Virus record (IMG/VR): IMGVR_UViG_3300042898_003811
Coordinates: 1-28,205 of that record
DNA: 28,205 nt
Reading direction: 5' to 3' (one strand)
Source: a virus
Positions within the stretch are counted from its first letter, which is position 1, and the number at the start of each line of letters is the position of its first letter. The translations under genes were made by a program, and so were the position numbers. Shown here one piece after another: positions 1 through 4,542 of this stretch. The notes beneath the pieces are model-generated. The model made no database searches and was not told the origin of the DNA. It saw nothing but the letters and a program-made list of their open reading frames with translations.

Positions 1-66
1 ATACATGGATTTGAACCATGAATAGACGAGTCAAAGTCGTCTGTGTTACCATTACACCATATCCCA
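1..66 (-). tRNA. tRNA-Gln(UUG), 3' end cut by window edge
   Basis: The 5' acceptor strand TGGGATA, a canonical D arm, anticodon loop CTTTGAC on stem GACGA/TCGTC and T arm CATGG/CCATG with loop TTCAAAT are visible. The 3' acceptor strand stops after TAT at the window edge. Loop positions 34-36 read TTG. It resembles the second Gln(UUG) gene at 4818-4891. Confidence 0.9.
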
Positions 67-80
67 ATATCTATACTAAA

Positions 81-209
81 TGGTGGACCGTGGTGGAATC
101 GAACCATAGACTTATTCTCGGTAATTATTCTGAATAACTTGTCTATTTTTACCGTCTGCGATGACTACAACCGGTTTCGTCATCGACGCATTACTTATGC
201 TAATGGCCC
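81..209 (-). ncRNA. Expanded tRNA-like RNA with encoded CCA, possibly Leu(CAG)
   Basis: The ends look like a tRNA. GGGCCAT pairs with ACGGTCC at six of seven positions, followed by A and CCA, and a T-loop TTCGATT is present. The length is about 129 nt. The T stem is poor, and the D arm is a small GCAT/ATGC hairpin with a five-base loop. The middle holds a 7-bp hairpin CGATGAC/GTCATCG and a helix CGGTAA/TTACCG enclosing an anticodon-like hairpin with loop TTCAGAA, which would read CAG. It could be a tRNA with an extra arm, a decayed tRNA or a different RNA. Confidence 0.45.
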
Positions 210-213
210 ATAA

Positions 214-288
214 TGGTGGATCGTCCCGGTACTGCCCCGAGTTCTCAAGGTTAAGAGCCTAGAGCATCACTTTATATGCTTACAATCC
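214..288 (-). tRNA. tRNA-Lys(CUU) with non-canonical elbow
   Basis: The acceptor GGATTGT/ACGATCC pairs fully with one G-T, followed by A and CCA. The anticodon loop is CTCTTAA on CTAGG/CCTTG, with one T-T mismatch. The T stem CTCGG/CCGGG closes a GGCAGTA loop with no TTC, and the D-loop ATAAAGTG has no GG. Both sides of the usual D-loop/T-loop contact are therefore missing. Confidence 0.7.
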
Positions 289-294
289 ATAAAT

Positions 295-381
295 TGGTGG
301 TGTGGAAGGGACTCGAACCCCCGGTGGTTTTTACACGACAGCTTAAAAGGCTGCACTATTCGCCGCTATAGGAACCACACC
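295..381 (-). tRNA. tRNA, anticodon UUU (Lys), with long variable region
   Basis: The acceptor GGTGTGG/CCACACC is perfect, followed by A and CCA. The D arm CTAT/ATAG has a GG-containing loop. The anticodon loop CTTTTAA sits on GCAGC/GCTGT, and the T-loop is TTCGAGT. The variable region is about 15 nt with a weak GTG/CAC helix, unusual for a UUU anticodon. A normal Lys(UUU) gene lies at 3321-3396. Confidence 0.7.
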
Positions 382-390
382 ATAAAATAT

Positions 391-508
391 TTGATAGACC
401 AAGAAGAATCGAACTTCTGCCTCATATAACCCATCTCCGGAATTACGCCTGAGTCGAACAGGTCTGGATTCGGCGTTGCCGTGCGTGCTACCACTACACT
501 ATAGTATA
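391..508 (-). ncRNA. Expanded tRNA-like RNA without encoded CCA
   Basis: It has a textbook D arm (GTGTAGTGGTAGCAC, 485-499), a textbook T arm (AGAAG/CTTCT with TTCGATT, 402-418) and a plausible acceptor TATACTA/TGGTCTA. The stretch between the D and T arms is about 66 nt instead of about 23. It contains CGGC/GCCG and a second T-loop-like hairpin, CCTG TTCGACT CAGG. No ordinary anticodon arm is evident. The discriminator is followed by CAA rather than CCA. Confidence 0.45.
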
Positions 509-519
509 CCAAAATTGAA

Positions 520-618
520 TTTGACGAATAAGCCTCTATTCGTGACTTATCTCCGGGTCATACGGACTTTTACCGTCTCCACATAGGAGCACTCATGCTG
601 CGGATTTTTATCGTCAAA
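520..618 (-). ncRNA. Structured RNA closed by an 8-bp terminal helix
   Basis: TTTGACGA (minus, 618-611) is perfectly complementary to TCGTCAAA (527-520). Inside are small hairpins at 588-599 (AGCA/TGCT), 577-589 (CTCC/GGAG), 562-576 (ACGG/CCGT, seven-base loop) and 525-542 (CGAATA/TATTCG). The last competes with the terminal helix. No T-loop, anticodon loop or CCA is present, so it is not a tRNA. It sits between the expanded tRNA-like RNA and the convergent gene at 659. Confidence 0.4.
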
Positions 619-642
619 AATGTTATTATAATCACTGCATTA

Positions 643-650
643 TATTTATA
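643..650 (+). promoter_or_regulatory. TATTTATA element, candidate late promoter
   Basis: TATTTATA ends eight bases before the ATG at 659. The same sense-strand octamer lies close upstream of 7209, and further upstream of 5620 and 25278; TATTTATG precedes 25720. No ribosome binding site intervenes. It is similar but not identical to the T4 late element TATAAATA. Confidence 0.35.
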
Positions 651-658
651 ATTACTAT

Positions 659-2005
659 ATGTACATCAAACTGCTACCTTTATTACTGGAAAGTCGTATT
701 TCCGACTTCAAAGATAAATATGCTAATCTTCCCGTCTGGATGCAGCACTTACTTATAGATGGTGACTTTACCCCCAACAAGAAGTATCTAGATTGGCTTG
801 GAAAGATCGTCACCGCTGCCGACAAAATTGAGAGTGAGGCATTTGCCAATGATTTATTGGAAAGAATCGAAGTCCATTTCAATAAGTTATCGAACATTGA
901 CATCAATAAATTCAAAACGTATGAAGAATTTGTCAAAGCCACTGATGACGCTAGCAAGAACCTTAGCAAAAGAGAAAGATTGGCCGCAGACACCGAACTG
1001 ATCTACGAAGATGACAGATTTTTAATTGTCGGTCCGCGCTCACAAGATGCAGTTGGAAATTTTGCAGCCGGAAAAACCAACTGGTGTATTTCAAGCAGCG
1101 AAGATTATTGGCAGGATTACTACTCTGAAAACACCGTAATTCTTATACATGACCGAGAATCTGAAAAACCAATGGCTCGATTGGCGTTGCTCTCTCCGTC
1201 CGGGGCGAACAGTCGTGATTGGGCATTGTATAATTCTCAGGACCATACCATGTCTAGACCGGGGGAATATTTATCAGAAATATTGCCGGAAGAAGCAATG
1301 GAAAAATTAACGGAATACCTTGATGACGATGAAAGCAATATTTCAGACAGACAGCAAGAAGTGGAAGAAAAGAAAAACGAAGAGTGGGTAAAAGATAATG
1401 GCGACGAGTTTGTTCCTAAACTGTCTACGCTAATAGCAGAACATTATAACATCCTAGACGACGGTCGTATAGAGGACGACCTAGAAGAATATCTAGGAAC
1501 CGAAGATTACGATGCGCTGGGGAAAGACTTAGCGTGGTGGTGCATCTCTTATCATGGAAGAGACAATGGTATATTCCTCTCTGAAGATTTGACCAAGTTC
1601 TTGAAAAGTTACGAAGGAGATTATCTCGACCAAATCACCAACGCTATAACACACGTTGTGAATATTAAAACTTACGGCAAACCAATGTCAAATATTGTTC
1701 GCGGTGTATTGGACGATTCTAGTTACGAAAACTTGGTGAGATTATCCGATTTCAATCTAGAAAGTGTGTTAGGGAATGCGATGAAAAAATATCAAGCATA
1801 TCGAAATTCTTCAAATCAAACATACATGTTCGCCGACCCACAGACCCAAGAAAAATTTATTCCAAAAGATATTAACGATATAGTTGAAATGTTAACTTTT
1901 GGTGGCGCGGAGGAAGTTGCTAATTATATCAGATTGCGCAGTAAGCAAAAAATCCGCGAGCACAGAATCAAGTTGAAAAACTTAATTCGTAAATGGAAAA
2001 CATAA
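659..2005 (+). CDS. Phage protein with WCI/WCT-type domain; possible head-packaged protein
   Basis: This 448-residue protein has no assigned function. Around residues 112-180 it has a recognisable phage motif (ELIYEDDRFLIVGP, then an AGKTNWCISSS stretch, then VILIHDRESEKPMARL). This resembles uncharacterised phage proteins that carry a GxGTKWCT-like segment. The C-terminal half is charged, with Asp/Glu-rich helices and a basic tail. The N-terminus MYIKLLPLLLESRI carries an L-x-E site near residues 9-11, like the T4 capsid-targeting propeptides cut by the head protease; that is inference. The start has no Shine-Dalgarno but has TATTTATA eight bases upstream. The gene lies opposite in strand to the tRNAs on both sides and ends two bases from tRNA-Glu(CUC). 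Confidence 0.8.
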   Translation: MYIKLLPLLLESRISDFKDKYANLPVWMQHLLIDGDFTPNKKYLDWLGKIVTAADKIESEAFANDLLERIEVHFNKLSNIDINKFKTYEEFVKATDDASKNLSKRERLAADTELIYEDDRFLIVGPRSQDAVGNFAAGKTNWCISSSEDYWQDYYSENTVILIHDRESEKPMARLALLSPSGANSRDWALYNSQDHTMSRPGEYLSEILPEEAMEKLTEYLDDDESNISDRQQEVEEKKNEEWVKDNGDEFVPKLSTLIAEHYNILDDGRIEDDLEEYLGTEDYDALGKDLAWWCISYHGRDNGIFLSEDLTKFLKSYEGDYLDQITNAITHVVNIKTYGKPMSNIVRGVLDDSSYENLVRLSDFNLESVLGNAMKKYQAYRNSSNQTYMFADPQTQEKFIPKDINDIVEMLTFGGAEEVANYIRLRSKQKIREHRIKLKNLIRKWKT

Positions 2006-2007
2006 AA

Positions 2008-2086
2008 TGGTGGCGATAGTCGGGAGTCGAACCGACCTTTGAATATTGAGAATATCCTGTCCTTTCCAAACATAGACGATATCGCC
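2008..2086 (-). tRNA. tRNA-Glu(CUC)
   Basis: The acceptor GGCGATA/TATCGCC is perfect, followed by A and CCA. The anticodon loop TTCTCAA on GGATA/TATTC reads CTC. The T arm GTCGG/CCGAC has an eight-base loop because of one extra C. It converges with the end of the plus-strand gene. Confidence 0.88.
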
Positions 2087-2099
2087 ATTTAAATATTTT

Positions 2100-2350
2100 T
2101 GAAGAGTGTGCTATTACGCCAAAAGAGCTAACACCGTTTCGCGGCCAAATATATAACAACTATATTTGCGCTTACATTTTCGGCACCGAGCTACAGTCAA
2201 TTCCGTAGTTCTTACCGGTTCACGTCTGAATTGCCTCCACGCGAACCATTATAGTTGGTAATGGGAAATGCAGAATTCAAGAATTCAAGAATTCATCGCT
2301 GCACTTTTACTAGCTTGGAGTACGGACTCTACTCATTATAGGATTGCTGC
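2100..2350 (-). ncRNA. Hairpin-rich structured RNA region with triple GAATTCAA repeat
   Basis: No protein gene or canonical tRNA is seen, but complementary helices follow one another. These are nested GTGT/ACAC and GCT/AGC (2106-2134), CAAATATA/TATATTTG with a seven-base loop (2146-2168), CAATTC/GAATTG (2198-2233), CCATTA/TAATGG with a seven-base loop (2246-2264), TGCAG/CTGCA (2269-2303) and GAGTA/TACTC with a seven-base loop (2318-2334). Three GAATTC sites at exact 8-base steps (2273-2294) lie inside the TGCAG/CTGCA helix. It could be one RNA or several. Confidence 0.4.
2273..2294. repeat. Triple 8-bp direct repeat GAATTCAA
   Basis: GAATTC occurs at 2273, 2281 and 2289, separated by AA or AAG, giving an exact 8-bp period. 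Each unit is self-complementary, so the RNA can pair in alternative registers. It is enclosed by TGCAG/CTGCA. Confidence 0.8.
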
Positions 2351-2513
2351 CTCTAGGCCAACCTCCTCAACAAAAAGTTAAAAAACGTACTTGTGTTCTA
2401 TTGTATCTTCGCAGACACCCACTAATACATCTTCGGTCAGTTTTTTCGGACGTATACATACAAAGAAATACCGTTTGCAAAAATTATTTATCGTTTCAGG
2501 TCGCTCAATTACT
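2351..2513. other. AT-rich spacer without recognised gene
   Basis: Between the hairpin-rich RNA and the next tRNA-like element I see no convincing tRNA, ORF with coding character or strong helix. An 11-base string TAGGATTGCTG (2339-2349), just inside the neighbouring RNA, recurs at 2808-2818. Confidence 0.4.
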
Positions 2514-2600
2514 TCATTTCATTGTAGGAATCGAACCTACGCCAAGGAACTTAACCCTGCACTTCCACCGCGCTCACTACTCTTTTTCACTGCCCTCAAT
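2514..2600 (-). ncRNA. tRNA-like element with good T arm only
   Basis: The T arm is textbook (GTAGG/CCTAC with TTCGATT, 2524-2540). It is preceded by a hairpin CAGGG/CCTTG with loop TTAAGTT, which would read AAG with an unusual T37, and only two variable bases. A GCGCGGTGGAAGTGC stretch resembles a D arm, but no matching 5' acceptor strand is found and no CCA follows. It is probably a decayed or expanded tRNA. Confidence 0.35.
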
Positions 2601-2610
2601 GACGATAAAT

Positions 2611-2685
2611 TGGTAGCCCCACCGGGTCACGATCCCGGCTCTTCTGCTTGAAAGGCAGACGAACTCGCCATTATTCTATAGGGCC
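2611..2685 (-). tRNA. tRNA-Glu(UUC)
   Basis: The acceptor GGCCCTA/TGGGGCT pairs fully with two G-T pairs, followed by A and CCA. The D arm GAA/TTC has a GG loop. The anticodon loop CTTTCAA is on TCTGC/GCAGA. The T stem CCGGG/CCCGG carries an ATCGTGA loop in place of TTC. Confidence 0.9.
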
Positions 2686-2765
2686 AATTGTGCAGCGTTC
2701 TACCTGACTAAACTACCCCCGTTTTACTGGTGGAGAGGATTTGAGCCTCTGTTTCTGCATTCAAA
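2686..2765 (-). ncRNA. tRNA halves in reversed order, possible permuted tRNA-Gln
   Basis: In transcript order a 3' half comes first: TTTTGAA as loop, TGCAG, four bases, then T arm AGAGG/CCTCT with loop CTCAAAT, then CCACCAG. A 5' half follows: ACGGGGG, TA, a good D arm with CAGG, G, then CTGCA. The 5' half's CTGCA pairs perfectly with the 3' half's TGCAG at the expected anticodon-stem positions, and the joined loop would read TTG. Against this, only four of seven acceptor positions pair. Two unrelated tRNA remnants are the alternative. Confidence 0.3.
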
Positions 2766-2769
2766 AAAC

Positions 2770-2828
2770 AAGACGCATTTTTAGTTCATGTATAGGATGA
2801 ATTTTTTTAGGATTGCTGTATGCGTCTT
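2770..2828 (-). ncRNA. Small RNA with 9-bp terminal helix
   Basis: AAGACGCAT (2770-2778) is fully complementary to ATGCGTCTT (2820-2828), enclosing about 41 nt with an inner TTCAT/ATGAA hairpin (seven-base loop). On the minus strand the helix is followed by G and TTTTTT, so it could also terminate transcription. It lies between tRNA-Arg(UCG) and the reversed tRNA halves. Confidence 0.4.
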
Positions 2829-2831
2829 AAA

Positions 2832-2913
2832 TGGTGCTCTCGATAGGATTTGAACCTACATTTTAATTTCCGTTACATGCCCAGACGTTCGAAGCGTCCG
2901 CTGATACGAGAGC
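2832..2913 (-). tRNA. tRNA-Arg(UCG) apparently lacking a D arm
   Basis: The acceptor GCTCTCG/CGAGAGC is perfect, followed by A and CCA. The anticodon loop CTTCGAA is on GGACG/CGTCT, and the T stem GTAGG/CCTAT has loop TTCAAAT. Only about seven bases (TATCAGC) separate acceptor and anticodon stem, so there is no room for a D arm. The variable region is about 23 nt and may compensate. Confidence 0.75.
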
Positions 2914-2919
2914 GTAAAG

Positions 2920-2994
2920 TGGTGCAGTACGGGGGATTCGAACCCCCACCCTCACGCTTCGCAAGCGTTTGCTCGTCCATTGAGCTTCTACTGC
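2920..2994 (-). tRNA. tRNA-Arg(GCG)
   Basis: The acceptor GCAGTAG/GTACTGC has one mismatch at the inner pair, followed by A and CCA. The D arm GCTCAATGGACGAGC is canonical. Anticodon loop TTGCGAA on ACGC/GCGT reads GCG. The T arm is GGGGG/CCCCC. Bacteria more often decode CGU/CGC with ACG. Confidence 0.88.
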
Positions 2995-3001
2995 ATTAAA
3001 A

Positions 3002-3075
3002 TGGCGGGAGTAGCGAGACTCGAACTCGCTTAACTAGCGTGACAAGCTAATGTAATACCCATATACCATACCCCC
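3002..3075 (-). tRNA. tRNA-Asp(GUC)
   Basis: The acceptor GGGGGTA/TACTCCC has one G-T, discriminator G and CCA. The anticodon loop TTGTCAC on TTAGC/GCTAG reads GTC. The D arm GTA/TAC has GGG, and the T arm is GCGAG/CTCGC with TTCGAGT. Confidence 0.92.
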
Positions 3076-3085
3076 ATAAAGTTTC

Positions 3086-3131
3086 ACACAGCCATTATTG
3101 ACATTGATATAAATCAAGAGGACTACTGTGT
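3086..3131 (-). ncRNA. Small RNA with 6-bp terminal helix
   Basis: ACACAG (3086-3091) pairs with CTGTGT (3126-3131) and encloses hairpin TTGAT/ATCAA with a four-base loop (3104-3117). It fills the gap between tRNA-Asp and tRNA-Pro. Confidence 0.35.
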
Positions 3132-3141
3132 ATGTTTTAAA

Positions 3142-3217
3142 TGGTCCGGATGACAGGACTCGAACCTGCATAATCTCGCTTCCAAGGCGAGTCGCCAACC
3201 TTTGACACCACATCCGG
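3142..3217 (-). tRNA. tRNA-Pro(UGG)
   Basis: The acceptor CCGGATG/CATCCGG is perfect, followed by A and CCA. The anticodon loop CTTGGAA on CTCGC/GCGAG reads TGG. The D arm GTC/GAC contains GG, and the T-loop is TTCGAGT. Confidence 0.92.
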
Positions 3218-3231
3218 ATATAAATTGAAAT

Positions 3232-3314
3232 TGGTAGCAGAGGTAAGAATCGAACTTACCATACCTTTCGGCTGCGTTATGAGCGCAGTTAGCGTCCCGT
3301 GGCTTGTCTCTGCT
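3232..3314 (-). tRNA. tRNA-Met(CAU) type with small extra arm
   Basis: The acceptor AGCAGAG/CTCTGCT is perfect, followed by A and CCA. The anticodon loop CTCATAA on CTGCG/CGCAG reads CAT. The variable region is 12 nt and includes CC GAAA GG, unusual for a Met-type tRNA. The first acceptor pair is A-T, unlike a typical bacterial initiator. An Ile2 identity (lysidine-modified CAU) cannot be excluded. Confidence 0.88.
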
Positions 3315-3320
3315 ATAAAA

Positions 3321-3396
3321 TGGTGGTGCCTGCGGGAGTCGAACCCGCAACCTACAGATTAAAAGTCTGCTGCTCTGCCGATTGAGCTAAAACACC
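3321..3396 (-). tRNA. tRNA-Lys(UUU)
   Basis: This is a canonical tRNA. The acceptor is GGTGTTT/AGGCACC with two G-T pairs, followed by A and CCA. The D arm is GCTCAATCGGCAGAGC, the anticodon loop CTTTTAA is on GCAGA/TCTGT, and the T arm is GCGGG/CCCGC. Confidence 0.95.
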
Positions 3397-3411
3397 ATAA
3401 ATTTTTTAATG

Positions 3412-3542
3412 AGAGTGTGAGTTCCACTCTGTTATGATACTTTCGTATCGACACATACCGGTTGTTTCCAACGGCTATATTACATCGTTCTTGCGGAACT
3501 TTGTTCTACGATTTCGGTATGCCGCTTGCATGCTTTCTCAGC
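3412..3542 (-). ncRNA. Multibranch structured RNA with GAAA tetraloops
   Basis: A 7-bp helix CATACCG/CGGTATG (3454-3460 with 3515-3521) encloses two branches. One is GTTG/CAAC closed by a GAAA tetraloop (3461-3472). The other is ATCGT/ACGAT (3484-3488 with 3508-3512), which holds GAAC/GTTC (3496-3506). Outside are GATAC/GTATC with a GAAA loop (3436-3449), AGAGTG/CACTCT with a seven-base loop (3412-3430) and a small GCT/AGC hairpin near 3532-3542. There is no tRNA T-loop or CCA. It does not match an RNA class I recognise. Confidence 0.5.
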
Positions 3543-3552
3543 TACATTAAAT

Positions 3553-3645
3553 TGGCTGTATCGGCTGGTGACGCACCAGCATTTGAGTTTCCTCATTGGT
3601 GGATTAACAGTCCACTACGGCAAGCTAACTATCCGTGTCGATACA
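3553..3645 (-). tRNA. tRNA-Asn(GUU) with long variable arm and non-canonical loops
   Basis: The acceptor TGTATCG/CGATACA is perfect, with discriminator G and CCA. The D stem is ACGG/CCGT. Anticodon loop CTGTTAA on GTGGA/TCCAC reads GTT. The T stem GCTGG/CCAGC has loop TGCGTCA instead of TTC, and the D-loop has no GG. An 18-nt variable region contains TGAG GAAA CTCA. Asn tRNAs normally have a short variable loop. Confidence 0.8.
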
Positions 3646-3654
3646 ATATAAAAT

Positions 3655-3728
3655 TGGCTGAGTCACGTGGAATCGAACCACGACCATCTGTTTCAGAGAC
3701 AGAGGCACTACCACTATGCAATAACTCA
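3655..3728 (-). tRNA. tRNA-Gln(CUG)
   Basis: The acceptor TGAGTTA/TGACTCA has one T-G pair, discriminator G and CCA. The D arm is GCATAGTGGTAGTGC. The anticodon loop CTCTGAA is on TCTGT/ACAGA, and the T arm is CGTGG/CCACG with TTCGATT. Its body matches the Gln(UUG) gene at 4818. Confidence 0.93.
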
Positions 3729-3736
3729 ATATAAAA

Positions 3737-3814
3737 TGGTGGCCGAGGTGGGACTCGAACCCACAGAATCTACGTTTTGAGTGTAGCACGTTTATCCAGT
3801 TACGTCACACGGCC
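3737..3814 (-). tRNA. tRNA-Leu(CAA) with short variable loop
   Basis: The acceptor GGCCGTG/CTCGGCC has one T-T mismatch, followed by A and CCA. The D stem is ACGT/ACGT with GG. The anticodon loop is CTCAAAA on CTACA/CGTAG with the last pair open. The variable loop ATTCT is only five bases, whereas bacterial Leu tRNAs have a long arm. It is a close paralogue of the gene at 4131-4208. Confidence 0.85.
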
Positions 3815-3822
3815 AAAATACT

Positions 3823-3877
3823 GACGCGTTTATCGTAGGCGTCTCACGTCCGTCTAACGGAAGGTCACGGTGGACCT
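3823..3877 (-). ncRNA. Three-hairpin RNA between tRNA-Leu and tRNA-Phe
   Basis: Three adjacent perfect 5-bp hairpins fill this gap: GACGC/GCGTC (3823-3843), TCCGT/ACGGA with a three-base loop (3849-3861) and AGGTC/GACCT (3862-3877). No tRNA features are present. Confidence 0.45.
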
Positions 3878-3880
3878 AAA

Positions 3881-3956
3881 TGGTGTGGCCTGCTGGACTC
3901 GAACCAGCTTCTCGTCGTCTTCAGCGACACGTGAGCACCCGCTTCACCAAAGCCAC
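3881..3956 (-). tRNA. tRNA-Phe(GAA)
   Basis: The acceptor GTGGCTT/AGGCCAC pairs fully with one T-G, followed by A and CCA. The anticodon loop CTGAAGA on TGTCG/CGACG reads GAA, with G rather than A at position 37. The T arm is GCTGG/CCAGC with TTCGAGT. Confidence 0.92.
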
Positions 3957-3959
3957 ATA

Positions 3960-4128
3960 ATCACGATTGCTTTTCCAACCGCGTATTTCGTTATAATTTT
4001 TACCACAAAGCAACGTTGTAACGAAAAACTCGTCGCTTATCAAAATTGAAAGTCGCGCCAAGAAAAGTGGCTGTTGGTTATTAACCAACCGTTTCATTGA
4101 ATTTATGCAACTCATTGTTTCGACCTAA
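3960..4128 (-). ncRNA. Candidate structured RNA, about 170 nt
   Basis: This gap has no tRNA or protein gene. It contains a 7-bp helix TTTCGTT/AACGAAA (3986-3992 with 4020-4026) and a hairpin GTTGG/CCAAC with a seven-base loop (4073-4089). Its extent is set only by the flanking tRNAs. Confidence 0.3.
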
Positions 4129-4130
4129 AA

Positions 4131-4208
4131 TGGTAGCCAAGGTGGGACTCGAACCCACAGAATTTAGTTTCTAAAACTAACACGTTTATCCAGTTACGTC
4201 ACATGGCC
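4131..4208 (-). tRNA. tRNA-Leu(UAG) with short variable loop
   Basis: The D arm, variable loop ATTCT and T arm GTGGG/CCCAC are shared with the Leu(CAA) gene, so the two are recent paralogues. The anticodon loop TTTAGAA on TTAGT/ACTAA reads TAG. The acceptor GGCCATG/CTTGGCT has one mismatch and one G-T, followed by A and CCA. Confidence 0.85.
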
Positions 4209-4218
4209 ATAAAATTAT

Positions 4219-4322
4219 TTGTTATGGATGGATTCGAACCATCGGCATCTGCTTATAGAGAACTTTTTCGGTGTCTTATACCATCATATCTCGTCAGTGA
4301 TCTTCCTCTGAACTACACAACA
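4219..4322 (-). ncRNA. Expanded tRNA-like RNA without encoded CCA
   Basis: The acceptor TGTTGTG/CATAACA pairs at all seven positions with one G-T. T and A occupy positions 8 and 9, the D loop contains GG, and the T arm is GATGG/CCATC with TTCGAAT. The segment between D and T arms is about 54 nt, some 30 more than normal. Its edges CTG and CAG could be the outer anticodon stem, with GAGA/TCTC inside. The discriminator is followed by ATA, not CCA. No clear anticodon loop is seen. Confidence 0.5.
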
Positions 4323-4325
4323 AAA

Positions 4326-4399
4326 TGGTGCGCGGTGGGGGAATCGAACCCCCGTATCAACATTGGCAATGTCGTATTCTACCACTAAACTAACCACGC
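4326..4399 (-). tRNA. tRNA-Gly(GCC)
   Basis: The acceptor GCGTGGT/ACCGCGC has one T-G, followed by A and CCA. The D arm contains GTGG. The anticodon loop TTGCCAA on CGACA/TGTTG reads GCC. The T arm is GGGGG/CCCCC with TTCGATT. Confidence 0.93.
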
Positions 4400-4412
4400 A
4401 TATAAAAACTGA

Positions 4413-4538
4413 GAATCATAATGGGACTCGAACCCACAATCATCAAACTCTATTCAAGTTTATATGTTTGACCGCCAGTTTTCGCCGTGCTCTTGATTTG
4501 GCTACTGACTCGCGCCTTTACCATTTGGTATATGATTC
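4413..4538 (-). ncRNA. Expanded tRNA-like RNA with 8-bp acceptor, no CCA
   Basis: GAATCATA and TATGATTC form a perfect 8-bp end helix stacked next to a good T arm (GTGGG/CCCAT, TTCGAGT). TCAAAC/GTTTGA sits exactly where an anticodon stem should be, five bases before the T stem, but its loop is 17 nt. About 43 extra bases, including GCCA/TGGC, separate it from the D-like arm. The 3' end reads TCAG rather than NCCA. An 8+5 bp arm recalls tRNA-Sec, but no UCA anticodon is seen. Confidence 0.5.
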
Positions 4539-4542
4539 AAAT

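Noticed and set aside
655-993. Antisense frame opposite the 659-2005 gene
   Set aside because: It lies wholly inside a well-supported coding gene and has the Leu/Ser-rich composition of a shadow frame.
2273-2294. CRISPR-like or tandem repeat array
   Set aside because: Only three 8-bp units with two-base spacers; there are no spacers of CRISPR length.
4131-4208. tRNA with UAG anticodon as a stop-codon suppressor
   Set aside because: An anticodon UAG reads CUA (Leu). An amber suppressor would need CUA as anticodon.
4413-4538. tRNA-Sec
   Set aside because: The 8+5 bp acceptor/T arm fits, but no UCA anticodon loop is found and the insert is after the D arm rather than a long variable arm.
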